Shown: positions 44,726 to 53,580 of the stretch, piece by piece
Layout: each line of letters opens with the position of its first letter
How positions within the stretch are numbered: position 1 is the stretch's first letter
Source of the DNA: Catenovulum sediminis
GTDB lineage: Bacteria; Pseudomonadota; Gammaproteobacteria; Enterobacterales; Alteromonadaceae
DNA length: 64,000 nucleotides
NCBI RefSeq assembly: GCF_007289895.1
Contig: NZ_CP041660.1
Span: forward strand, 2,542,001 to 2,606,000
Direction of reading: 5' to 3'
The notes under the pieces: generated by a model
What the model saw: only the letters and a program-made list of their open reading frames with translations
Told to the model about the DNA's origin: nothing
Databases searched by the model: none
Made by a program: the position numbers and the translations under genes

Positions 44726-46414
44726 TTAGTGTATCAGGCGAGGTAGGGGGTTAAAGCAAGTGTTATCAACAATATTGTCTTGTTGTATCTTGTATAAGTC
44801 ATTAGATGTGAGCTTTAAGCAGGCAAGACTTTGTTTAAAAATTTCAGGCGCTGTCTGTTGTTTTGCTTGAGCTGTGTACGTCATGCCGACGCTGGCTAAT
44901 GCAAGATAAATAACACTCAGCGTACTTTGCTGCTGTTTGCTAACCAATACGTTATTTGGTTTTTCACCCAGTTGAAGCAAGGATTTGGACATCCAGGCCG
45001 GTTGCTGCCAAGTTTCAGTGATCGCTTGTATAAATTCGTTTGGTAACTGTTTGCTATAGCCAAACACACTATCCGGTGTACAGCTATAATAGATAGGCGG
45101 CTCAGCGAATCTTTTGATTTGCGGTGCACTCAGATATTGAATTAAAGTTACACTGATCAACAATTTTGCTTGTTCTGGATAAATGAAATCTGTTTTTTTG
45201 GCCAGTTCAGATGCAACGTACTGAGCTGTTTTTAAATATTGCTCGTGCAGTGGTTTATGATCGTAATACGCATGCCAATAATTGTTTTCTAAATGAACTC
45301 GGGCTAACCAATATCGAATTCTGTTTAATCCAAGCATCATAATGGCGTTACGCAAATTTGAAAAGCTGCTTTGTGATTTACTTAGTTCCGCTGCATACGC
45401 TTTTAATGCTTCCATTAATAAAGTGTTTTTGTTGAATTGTTTATTTAACTGATCGATTGGATCTTGGTTTGTGTTGTTAAATATCGCTAGGTACTCAGTT
45501 AACTCCGCTTTAGTTAAGATGAATTTACAGCCGTGCTTAGATGGATTGACAGTTTTGTCGAGTGCTGCCAAAAACTTTTCATTGTTGAGGCAATCAATGT
45601 ACTGTTTTTGAGGAACTTTATGCTTAGCTTGCACAACTTCTAGGGCAGCCAGCGGATATTCTTGTATGTGTCCATTTAACTGATAAATATCGGCTGATTT
45701 ATCCTTTACTGCCAATAGATAGCCTATGGTTTGAGTATTGTTATTTAAGACTGTTATACCTTCAGGCATATCGCCCCAGTGTTGCAATAATAAGTCGGTT
45801 AACTGACTGTCAATAAATAGCGCGTCTTGACGACACAGTTTGCTGAGCAATTGTTGCCAGTTTAGTGCTGAGTTAATGCTCCGATGATTCACTATACGGC
45901 AGGCAAAATTGAACAGGCGGTCGCTCAACAACTGGCGAACCGATGTTTTTGCATATTGCTGTTTAATTAACTGACTCAAACCAGATAAACCAATTTTTTT
46001 AGATTGTAGGGCGCTTAATACTGCACTTTTGTGGATCTCAGCTAAATAGCTTTGTGCACTTTTGTTGGTATTTTTTGGCGGCAAGCTTAAATCCCGAAAA
46101 CAGGCAGTTGTCAGCAGTTTGTGCACTAGGTTGTCATGTAGATTTAAAATTCTTTTAAACGTTAGAATTAGCACGCAAGTTTGTAAGTAGCGTTGGCTAA
46201 CGAGTGGCAGTTGGAGTGGGAAAAAAAATAAAAAGCGAAGAGATAGTAAACCTTGCCCATCTAATTTTAACCAAAGCCGGCTTAACTTGTAGCCTTGTTT
46301 GGCAATGTCTGATTCGATAAGGCGACTACTGTGGATAGATTGCTGTAATTTTTGATGCTGCATACAAAGCTTTAAAATCGCTTTATATGCAGTACCAGAG
46401 TGTTGATTTACCAA
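44726..46414 (-). CDS. HDOD-like domain protein
   Basis: A 562-residue soluble protein, poorly conserved. Residues 360-385 (SFSNLRNAIMMLGLNRIRYW) match the core helix pair of HDOD domains, and the helical context around it fits. The N-terminal 340 residues are rich in Gln, Leu and Lys and are not recognised. HDOD proteins act in signalling, often with cyclic-di-GMP. The start overlaps the SDR gene end by 7 bases, so they are probably co-transcribed. Assignment is tentative. Confidence 0.45.
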   Translation of the reverse strand: MVNQHSGTAYKAILKLCMQHQKLQQSIHSSRLIESDIAKQGYKLSRLWLKLDGQGLLSLRFLFFFPLQLPLVSQRYLQTCVLILTFKRILNLHDNLVHKLLTTACFRDLSLPPKNTNKSAQSYLAEIHKSAVLSALQSKKIGLSGLSQLIKQQYAKTSVRQLLSDRLFNFACRIVNHRSINSALNWQQLLSKLCRQDALFIDSQLTDLLLQHWGDMPEGITVLNNNTQTIGYLLAVKDKSADIYQLNGHIQEYPLAALEVVQAKHKVPQKQYIDCLNNEKFLAALDKTVNPSKHGCKFILTKAELTEYLAIFNNTNQDPIDQLNKQFNKNTLLMEALKAYAAELSKSQSSFSNLRNAIMMLGLNRIRYWLARVHLENNYWHAYYDHKPLHEQYLKTAQYVASELAKKTDFIYPEQAKLLISVTLIQYLSAPQIKRFAEPPIYYSCTPDSVFGYSKQLPNEFIQAITETWQQPAWMSKSLLQLGEKPNNVLVSKQQQSTLSVIYLALASVGMTYTAQAKQQTAPEIFKQSLACLKLTSNDLYKIQQDNIVDNTCFNPLPRLIH

Positions 46415-47106
46415 GCGATTTGTTTACCGTCGTAAGCTATAAATGTACCTGATTTTTTGCCCGTTAAGCCTTTTATTACGCCCATCATGCCTTTAACAGA
46501 TGTCTCGCTATCAATTAGCGCGTTAGGGCCGCCCATGTCTGTTTTTACCCAACCTGGATGCAGGGAAACGACTTTAATGCCATCCCCTTTTAGGTCGACC
46601 GATAAACTTTTAATGACAGCATTTAACGCTGTTTTGCTCGAGCGGTAGATGTAACTGCCACCTGAACTGTTGTCATCAATGCTACCCATTTTGCTGCTTA
46701 GTATTGCGATCTTTTTTTCTGCGCCTGCTTGTAAATTCGGGTACAAAGTTTCTACTAATTTTAAGGGAGCTATGGTATTGATCTGAAAAGTTTTTAACCA
46801 TTCTTCAGAGTCAATTTGCCCAAACGCATTACGTTCATCTTTGGGTCCATAATAGCCCGCATTAGCGATTAGTATATCGATCGCTTGCTGTTGCAACATC
46901 GATTTCACACCGGCGAGTTGTTTCTCGTCAGTAATGTCTAACGACATGATTTGGATGTTGTTGTGTGCCTGTGCAAGTTTTTGTAATGCTTCAGCTTGTA
47001 AAGGTGCTCTGGTTGTGGCGATTACCTGATACCCTGCTTGCGCATACTGTCGGGTAAACTCCAAACCTAATCCACGGTTTGCACCTGTAATAAAGACGGT
47101 TTTCAT
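46408..47106 (-). CDS. Short-chain dehydrogenase/reductase
   Basis: A 232-residue SDR. Cofactor motif TGANRGLGLEFTRQYA, NAG motif ILIANAGYYG, catalytic Ser near AILSSKMGSI and Tyr-Lys in YRSSKTALN. The SLHPGWVKTDMGGPNA block is typical of the CsgA/carbonyl-reductase-like subgroup. It should use NADP(H). The start is ATG 47106, 19 bases after the ppnN gene, so the three minus-strand genes (ppnN-SDR-HDOD) may form one transcript. Confidence 0.9.
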   Translation of the reverse strand: MKTVFITGANRGLGLEFTRQYAQAGYQVIATTRAPLQAEALQKLAQAHNNIQIMSLDITDEKQLAGVKSMLQQQAIDILIANAGYYGPKDERNAFGQIDSEEWLKTFQINTIAPLKLVETLYPNLQAGAEKKIAILSSKMGSIDDNSSGGSYIYRSSKTALNAVIKSLSVDLKGDGIKVVSLHPGWVKTDMGGPNALIDSETSVKGMMGVIKGLTGKKSGTFIAYDGKQIAW

Positions 47107-47125
47107 TGTTAAATTAGCCTAAATT

Positions 47126-48484
47126 TTATGTTTGAATGATTTTATAACAGGGCTGATAAACAGTCCCAGGTAGCTTCATTCTACCCTGTTCAACAAAGGC
47201 TTGCAGTAGCTTGTCTATCATTTCCATCAGCTTCTTGTCGCCATCTATCATAAAAGGACCATGCTTTGCGATTTCCTGGATACCTTCCTCTTTTACATTA
47301 CCCGCGACAATAGCAGAAAACGTGCGTCTAAGATTAGCGGCTAATGAAGCTTTATCCTGCTCTAAATGTAAATCCAGTGTCGCGATATTACTATGGTTCG
47401 GCTCAAAGGGTTTTTGAAACTCTGGGGCTATTTTTAAAGACCAGTTAAAATGATACGCGTCTCCAGAGGACTTTCGGTTATTTCGAACTTCGCTCATAAA
47501 ACCTTTCATATGTTGCGCGACTCTAGCCGGATCGTCGACGATAATGGTGTACATGTTAGCCGCTTCGTCACCTAGGGTAGCGCGAATAAATTTGTCCATT
47601 TCTACGAAGTAGTTTGCACTTTCTCTCGGGCCAGTTAATACAATGGGTAAGCATTGAGTTTTATTATCTGGGTGTAACATAATACCGAGCAGATATAAAA
47701 GCTCTTCTGCTGTACCAGCGCCCCCTGGGAAAATAACGATACCATGAGCAACGCGTAAAAATGCTTCCAAGCGTTTTTCAATATCCGGCAAGATGACCAG
47801 TTCATTGACAATCGGGTTGGGGGGTTCAGCCGCAATAATAGATGGCTCTGTTAAACCTAGGTAGCGACTATTTACAGTCCGCTGTTTTAAATGTCCTATC
47901 GTGGCACCTTTCATTGGACCTTTCATTGCGCCAGGTCCACAGCCGGTACAAATATTTAAACCGCGTAGCCCCATTTGGTAACCAACATCTTTTGTATATT
48001 GGTATTCATGCTCGCGAATCGAGTGGCCACCCCAACACACCACCATATTAGGATCTTTTTGCGTTTGCAGCGCACCCGCGTTACGTAATATATCAAACAC
48101 GTAGTGCGTAACGTGACCGGGATCTTGCAAATCTATTTTGCTCAGTTCTCTTAATCGCACACCGGTATATAAAATGTCACGTAAAACGGCAAATAGTAAT
48201 TCCTGAATCCCTTTGATGAGCTCGCCATCGACAAAGGCGTGGCTAGGCGGGTTGATCAAACGTATTTTGACGCCTCGCTCACGGCGAATAACATCAATGT
48301 CAAAATCTTGAAATTGATCATATATTTCAGCACTGCTATCTGTATGACTGCCCACATTCAAGACAGCTAAAGAGCAATTTCTATATAAACGATATAAGTC
48401 ACTAGTGGACGATTGTTTAAGCTTATCGACTTCAAGTTGGGATAACAAATCCATACTGCCCGTTGGATTAATTTCAACTATCAT
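47126..48484 (-). CDS. ppnN: Pyrimidine/purine nucleotide 5'-monophosphate nucleosidase
   Basis: A 452-residue protein of the YgdH/PpnN type. It splits nucleoside monophosphates into base and ribose-5-phosphate and in E. coli is stimulated by (p)ppGpp. The LOG-like core has [40 protein letters not shown] and the active [16 protein letters not shown] block. Both the N-terminal (1-150) and C-terminal (350-452) domains of PpnN are present. The length matches E. coli (454). Confidence 0.92.
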   Translation of the reverse strand: MIVEINPTGSMDLLSQLEVDKLKQSSTSDLYRLYRNCSLAVLNVGSHTDSSAEIYDQFQDFDIDVIRRERGVKIRLINPPSHAFVDGELIKGIQELLFAVLRDILYTGVRLRELSKIDLQDPGHVTHYVFDILRNAGALQTQKDPNMVVCWGGHSIREHEYQYTKDVGYQMGLRGLNICTGCGPGAMKGPMKGATIGHLKQRTVNSRYLGLTEPSIIAAEPPNPIVNELVILPDIEKRLEAFLRVAHGIVIFPGGAGTAEELLYLLGIMLHPDNKTQCLPIVLTGPRESANYFVEMDKFIRATLGDEAANMYTIIVDDPARVAQHMKGFMSEVRNNRKSSGDAYHFNWSLKIAPEFQKPFEPNHSNIATLDLHLEQDKASLAANLRRTFSAIVAGNVKEEGIQEIAKHGPFMIDGDKKLMEMIDKLLQAFVEQGRMKLPGTVYQPCYKIIQT

Positions 48485-48745
48485 AGTTTGCTCCTATTTT
48501 TATTATACAGCGCCATTGCTGTTCAACACTCGTTCCTGTATCCACAAGACAATAGTACATATTGCTTGAGTGTTATATTAATTATTGCTGATATTAAGAA
48601 AAAGTGAAGGAATTTTATTTACTTAGATGCGTTTAATCGTCGCTTATTTGGATTTTGCTAAACTGTGTTAAGTTAAGTGATTTTTGCGCTTTATTTAACC
48701 GCAATGGATTCTTGCTGTGCTAAAAAGTGAGTGTTTCAACCGCAT

Positions 48746-50302
48746 CTAATATTTCACCATCACTTTGTTTCGGCCATTAGATTTCGCTGCATATAGCGCT
48801 TGATCAGCTCGGTCGAAAGCACTTTGAGGCTGGTCAATTGCTTTAAACTGAGTCATGCCCATAGAAATGGTTACAGTCAAATCTGCATTTTTGAATTTAA
48901 ATGGAATTTTGCTAATCGCAATTCTGAGTTTATCCAACCGTTTTTCAATATCTTTTAACTTTGACTCTGGAAAGAGCATAACAAATTCTTCACCACCGTA
49001 ACGTGCAATGTAATCCGTTTCTCTTAGCCCTTTATTTAAATTGGCTGCAACGATTTGTAAGACTCTGTCACCTACAGAATGGCCAAAAGTGTCGTTTATA
49101 TTTTTAAAATGGTCAATGTCGGCAACTGCGACACATAAATCATGGTTATAGCGCATCCATCTGCGGTATTCTAATTCCATACGTTCGTCTAACGATGCGC
49201 GATTCGGTAATTTAGTTAAAGCATCCTGCAAAGATTTAAACCTTTGCTCTGACAGTTTCTTTTTATATTCTTCTGCTTCTTTTTCTAGCTCTTTTAAGCG
49301 GCTTTCCATCTCACTTAAACTGTCGACGAGCAAAGTATGCTCTTCAACTTCTAATTGCTCTTTTTGATTTAATGCATCGACAATATCGGTAATTCGAACA
49401 TTAATCTGCTTTTTGAGTGTATCAAGTGAAGTTGCTTTACTGAGTTCAGCAGACATCCCTGCCAGATCATTTTTTAGCTTTTCGTTCAGTTGCTGTTTTG
49501 ATTTGTTGATTTCCTGGCTGCCATTGATTGACGTGGCAACAGCGGTATGTACAGAATTTAAAGCGTCATTTAAGCTAAATAAAAAGCTTTGTGCCGATTG
49601 TCTTTCCTCTGTAATGCTTTCAATAATTAACCGTATGACTTCAACGCAACAATTTACGATTGTGTCAGCCGTGACATGTGTTGATAAAACTTCACGTATC
49701 GCATCTATTTTATCTGCATTCTCTCCAGAAAATGCGATATTACTCAATATATTAATTAACTCTGATGTGACTTGTGATTGGAGTGCTGAAAGGTTTGCTT
49801 GCTCTTCAGATGATAAGTCTTGCCCACCGTTACTGAGCAATAGTGAGCGTTGGTAGAGGCTCACTAAGCGGTTTAAAGTGGGTAAATATAACAGAATAGA
49901 ACCTTTTGGTTCGCTAATATCCTGCATCAATTTTCGCAATTCACGGCGTAGATCTGACGGCAAGTTTTTGACTTTTTGTAATTGTTTTCCAGCCGTAATT
50001 AAAGAATTTTGAGTCTGTTTAATATTAAGCGATAAGCGGGTACTGTGTTGATTTAATAAGTGTTCTATATCACCCATTAGTGGGGCGATATTTTCAATAT
50101 CTGTGTTTTTATTTAAATGCGCTCTGAGTTTTGCTAAGCGGTTATCTAATTCAATATCTATGCCTTTACAAACGTTTGACAGACGGTTGATAAAGTTGGT
50201 TAGCATAGTGAATTGTTGTTCATAAGTGCGCTCTAGTTGTTGGCGCGCCTTTAAAGAGACAACAAGTTTCTTTTTTAATAGCTCTATTTGTTCTTCAGAC
50301 AC
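48746..50302 (-). CDS. Diguanylate cyclase with a long coiled-coil N-terminus
   Basis: A 518-residue soluble protein. Residues 1-340 are helical and coiled-coil-rich (KSKQQLNEKLKNDLAGMSAE, EMESRLKELEKEAEEYKKKL) without a recognised sensor domain. The GGDEF domain starts near DALTKLPNRASLDERMELEY. The active site is GGEEF (from residue 436), and RETD five residues before it is an RxxD inhibitory site. It should make cyclic-di-GMP and may be regulated through the coiled coil. It is a stand-alone gene with AT-rich flanks (48485-48745 and 50303-50536 hold no gene). Confidence 0.9.
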   Translation of the reverse strand: MSEEQIELLKKKLVVSLKARQQLERTYEQQFTMLTNFINRLSNVCKGIDIELDNRLAKLRAHLNKNTDIENIAPLMGDIEHLLNQHSTRLSLNIKQTQNSLITAGKQLQKVKNLPSDLRRELRKLMQDISEPKGSILLYLPTLNRLVSLYQRSLLLSNGGQDLSSEEQANLSALQSQVTSELINILSNIAFSGENADKIDAIREVLSTHVTADTIVNCCVEVIRLIIESITEERQSAQSFLFSLNDALNSVHTAVATSINGSQEINKSKQQLNEKLKNDLAGMSAELSKATSLDTLKKQINVRITDIVDALNQKEQLEVEEHTLLVDSLSEMESRLKELEKEAEEYKKKLSEQRFKSLQDALTKLPNRASLDERMELEYRRWMRYNHDLCVAVADIDHFKNINDTFGHSVGDRVLQIVAANLNKGLRETDYIARYGGEEFVMLFPESKLKDIEKRLDKLRIAISKIPFKFKNADLTVTISMGMTQFKAIDQPQSAFDRADQALYAAKSNGRNKVMVKY

Positions 50303-50536
50303 TTAATAAACCTTGGTCAGTTAACCTAATACTGCATGATTAAGCTGGTCATTTAAATCAATATGTTTTTTACAATCAGTTTAGTTGAAATTGCTCAATT
50401 GTGCCGATTGATAATATGCCATTTTGATTAAAACATATAACAAATTTTTTACCTAGCATCGTAAGCACTTTTTGCTAACTTGTTGTGATTTTTATATTGA
50501 CTAGTGAGTATAAACAACTTTTATAATTGTCCAGTT

Positions 50537-51385
50537 TTATTGACGTACCAGCCGGTGATTGCTGATGTCGTCTAAAAGCTGGGTATTTGATAGTCGAATC
50601 GGATTAATATCCAATCCACCACGGCGGGTATATCTTGCATAAACACTGAGTTTATCTGGGTTTAATCTAGATTCGATATCGCGAAAGATGCGCTCTACGC
50701 AATGCTCATGGAATTCATTATGGTTGCGAAAGCTCACTATGTATTGCAGTAATTTGTTGTGGTCAATTTTTTGCCCGGTATAGCGAATCACGATACTTGC
50801 CCAGTCGGGTTGGCCGGTCACAAGGCAGTTTGATTTTAGTAGATGTGAAACCAGCGTTTCTTCAACCTTTTCTTCTGTTGAAGTGGCACAAACTAGTTCT
50901 GGTTGATAGTCATAGCTTTCAATGTTGACGGGTAGATCGTCTAACAGTATGCCCTGAAATTGGGTGACTTGTCGTTTGGCAAACTCGTCTAGTGTATACA
51001 GCTTTACGCTAACTGGCTTACCAGAAACGGCACTTAAATCTGTCTCCATAATGGCGGTCACTTGCTCTGCATTTTTAAAGTGACTTTGGTTAAAGCTGTT
51101 TAAATACAGCTTAAAAGACTTAGACTCAACTAAATTGGGCGAGTCTACTGAGAAGAAAAATTCTGCAATATAGACGACAGGTTTACCACTAGGTGATAAC
51201 CAAGAAATTTCATAGCCCGTCCAAATATCAAGACCATAAAAGGCTTTTGTACTTGTCGGCAGCGTATCGCGCATTAACTGCCTAGATACACCTTGCAGTT
51301 GCTTTGGATCATATTGGTCGACGTAGTCTGTGTGCTTTCCAAGTTTAAGTTCTTTCAGTAAATCACTTGAGTTCTGTTGGGACAT
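50537..51385 (-). CDS. queF: NADPH-dependent 7-cyano-7-deazaguanine reductase
   Basis: A 282-residue long-form QueF (E. coli 282), which reduces preQ0 to preQ1 for queuosine tRNA modification. The QueF motif ESKSFKLYLNSFNQSHF (NADPH binding) and the nucleophile Cys in LLKSNCLVTGQPDW are present, as are FHEHCVERIF and YTRRGGLDINPIR. It is divergent from syd, with 41 bases from ATG to ATG, a usual neighbour pair in Vibrio/Shewanella/Alteromonas. Confidence 0.96.
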   Translation of the reverse strand: MSQQNSSDLLKELKLGKHTDYVDQYDPKQLQGVSRQLMRDTLPTSTKAFYGLDIWTGYEISWLSPSGKPVVYIAEFFFSVDSPNLVESKSFKLYLNSFNQSHFKNAEQVTAIMETDLSAVSGKPVSVKLYTLDEFAKRQVTQFQGILLDDLPVNIESYDYQPELVCATSTEEKVEETLVSHLLKSNCLVTGQPDWASIVIRYTGQKIDHNKLLQYIVSFRNHNEFHEHCVERIFRDIESRLNPDKLSVYARYTRRGGLDINPIRLSNTQLLDDISNHRLVRQ

Positions 51386-51426
51386 AAGGCTTAATGCATT
51401 TTTTTATCATTGTATTATTGTACCTT

Positions 51427-51954
51427 ATGTCTGATTCAATACGACACGCCTTACAAACATTTTTTAGTAAAGCTCAGGACAGTCAACAAGCACAAGTGTA
51501 TTACGAAGCTGATTGGTTGAGCCCATGTATACAAAATAAGCAATCGGATGATAGCTGCCAATGGAAAGCGATTGAGCGTACAGACGATAGTCAACTTAAG
51601 AATATCGAGCAGGCGTTACAAATATCTCTTAATCCAGATGTGGTTGATTTTTATACTGCATTCTACGCACCTTCTTTAACGGCCGAGTTTGAATCTAACC
51701 AGTTGGTTTTATTGCAGGTTTGGAATGATGACGATTTTAAAATACTACAAGAAAACATCATCGGTCATCTGCTCATGAAGAAAAAGCTTAAACAACAAGC
51801 AACTGTTTTTATTGCCAGTACCGATGATGATGAATACTTAATATCAGTGGTTAATCAAACGGGCGCTGTCATGTTAGAACGAGTAGGGCAAGAGCCTTGC
51901 CGAAAGTTGGCCGATAGCCTAGCGGAATTTATTTCTGCGCTGAGTATAAAATAA
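51427..51954 (+). CDS. syd: SecY-interacting protein Syd
   Basis: A 175-residue cytosolic protein associated with the inner membrane through SecY. The sequence (MSDSIRHALQTFFSKAQDSQ, DVVDFYTAFYAPSLTAEFE, LLQVWNDDDFKILQENIIGH) follows Syd closely. I chose ATG 51427; the earlier ATG 51394 adds a hydrophobic stretch (HFFIIVLLYL) absent from known Syd and overlaps the queF promoter region. Conserved neighbour of queF. Confidence 0.92.
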   Translation: MSDSIRHALQTFFSKAQDSQQAQVYYEADWLSPCIQNKQSDDSCQWKAIERTDDSQLKNIEQALQISLNPDVVDFYTAFYAPSLTAEFESNQLVLLQVWNDDDFKILQENIIGHLLMKKKLKQQATVFIASTDDDEYLISVVNQTGAVMLERVGQEPCRKLADSLAEFISALSIK

Positions 51955-51987
51955 GCTTTGGCAGCGGCTCTGCAAACTTCGGGCCTG

Positions 51988-52320
51988 TTACTTGCTGAGT
52001 AATTGTTTTAGTTGATTGCTTAGCGATACAACCTGTTCTTCAAGTGTTTTAACTCTTTGTTCTAGCGTTAGCGTATTGCTGGTTTCATTTTGTTGATTGG
52101 CTTGTTTATCAGCTTGTGCGGCTATGTTATTTTGCTCCCATACTTTTAGATAACTTTGCGGATCTGCTTTAAATGCAGATATCGCTTTGGTAATAATAGG
52201 CAGTGGAGCAGGGATCACCATGGCATTTTTGACGGTAGCAACAGATATATTTTTACCGTTTTGGTGGAGCTCACAAATTGAGGCAAATACAGATTGTAGT
52301 GCTTGTTCTTGTTTTGACAT
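51988..52320 (-). CDS. Small helical protein with a coiled-coil C-terminus
   Basis: A 110-residue protein. The N-terminus (ALQSVFASICELHQNGKNIS, VATVKNAMVIPAPLPIITKA) looks like a winged-helix or KfrA-type DNA-binding domain. Residues 82-108 (LEQRVKTLEEQVVSLSNQLK) are a clear coiled coil. The family appears in marine gammaproteobacteria as hypothetical proteins near syd, from memory. A DNA-binding role is inference. Confidence 0.5.
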   Translation of the reverse strand: MSKQEQALQSVFASICELHQNGKNISVATVKNAMVIPAPLPIITKAISAFKADPQSYLKVWEQNNIAAQADKQANQQNETSNTLTLEQRVKTLEEQVVSLSNQLKQLLSK

Positions 52321-52452
52321 TAGGCTTTAATCACAGACTTATAACGGACAGATAATATTAGCAGGCTGTTAGATGCAGATAAAGTTGAATTGGAAGGCTT
52401 ATTTTGCAAGGTGTGCTATACACCTTGCAAAGATATAATTATTTAGGCTGTT

Positions 52453-53349
52453 CTAAGCGCACTTTAATTGATTTTTACCCGCTGTTTTGGCGTCGTATAA
52501 TGCATGATCGGCACGCCGAAATAATTGTTTTTGCGTTTCATTTTGCCAGCTCGCACAGCCAATCGAGCAAGAAACTGAGGTTTGCTGCATTAATGGGTTT
52601 TGCGCGACCAATGTTTGAATTCTAGATGCGACACGTTTAGCGACAGGCTCATCAGCAGTATTTAAAATAATCGCAAACTCATCACCGCCAAATCTAAAAG
52701 CAAGATCGGTTTTACGAATACTCTGGCGCAGTATTTGTGCAAATTTTTGTAATACCTGATCACCTATTTCGTGGCCAAAACTGTCATTCGCACGTTTGAA
52801 ATCATCCAAATCCAAAACCAGTAAGGTCATTCCCTGATCTTCGCGTATACAGCGTTCAATTGCTAATTCAAATTGTTCGTCGAATCCAGCTCTATTGCCC
52901 AGTTGCGTGAGGTGGTCTTTAACCGCTTGTTGTTGCAAGATATAAAATTGAATGCCGTTATAAATGGGCATAACCAGTTTGCTTTGCATGTTATGCAGCA
53001 TGCGGATATCTTGCGGTTCAAACTCACGATAGGTTGAATAGGTTAGATAGCCTAAAGTCGTATTATTGAATCTTAGCTCGGTAATATGCTCGTATATTCC
53101 TTCAACAAAACGTTCTGTTTCAACCGTTGTTGCTTCTGCCTGAAATCTCAATCCGCTAATTTGGATGTATTTTGCCGCTTCATCGGTAAAAGTTTGCAGG
53201 ATTCGGTTTAAATCCAATGACGCATGTAAACGTTCTGCTAACGCATTAAAATTTGCATGCCCAGAGCGTTGAAGCCCGTTAAAAAACTGGCTTGTTAATG
53301 GATTCGCTTTGCCTGATTCAGACGACAAATATGCTTGTAATATATCCAT
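52453..53349 (-). CDS. Diguanylate cyclase with an N-terminal GAF-like region
   Basis: A 298-residue soluble protein. Residues 30-135 (LNRILQTFTDEAAKYIQISG, LRFNNTTLGYLTYSTYREFE) look like a GAF sensor domain. The GGDEF domain starts near KDHLTQLGNRAGFDEQFELA, with an active GGDEF from residue 221 and RKTD five residues before it (RxxD inhibitory site). It should make cyclic-di-GMP. It is divergent from the Kef-type antiporter (231-base gap, no gene). Confidence 0.9.
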   Translation of the reverse strand: MDILQAYLSSESGKANPLTSQFFNGLQRSGHANFNALAERLHASLDLNRILQTFTDEAAKYIQISGLRFQAEATTVETERFVEGIYEHITELRFNNTTLGYLTYSTYREFEPQDIRMLHNMQSKLVMPIYNGIQFYILQQQAVKDHLTQLGNRAGFDEQFELAIERCIREDQGMTLLVLDLDDFKRANDSFGHEIGDQVLQKFAQILRQSIRKTDLAFRFGGDEFAIILNTADEPVAKRVASRIQTLVAQNPLMQQTSVSCSIGCASWQNETQKQLFRRADHALYDAKTAGKNQLKCA

Positions 53350-53580
53350 TCTTTAACCCCACAGTTAAAAGTATCTAAGAGGAATAAAGCTATCTTTATG
53401 CCACTTTTTATTTTTCCTTATAAAACAATTGGTTACTTCTTTTTTGAAGGGCGGGGGCTTAAAGTGTCAAAATATTGGCTGGAAAAATAATCAATTCTGT
53501 CAAATGTTGTCTATTATTAGATAAAAGTACATTAAACATTGCTGATTTAATTCGATCTATAAGACTTAAAAAAGGGCTGC

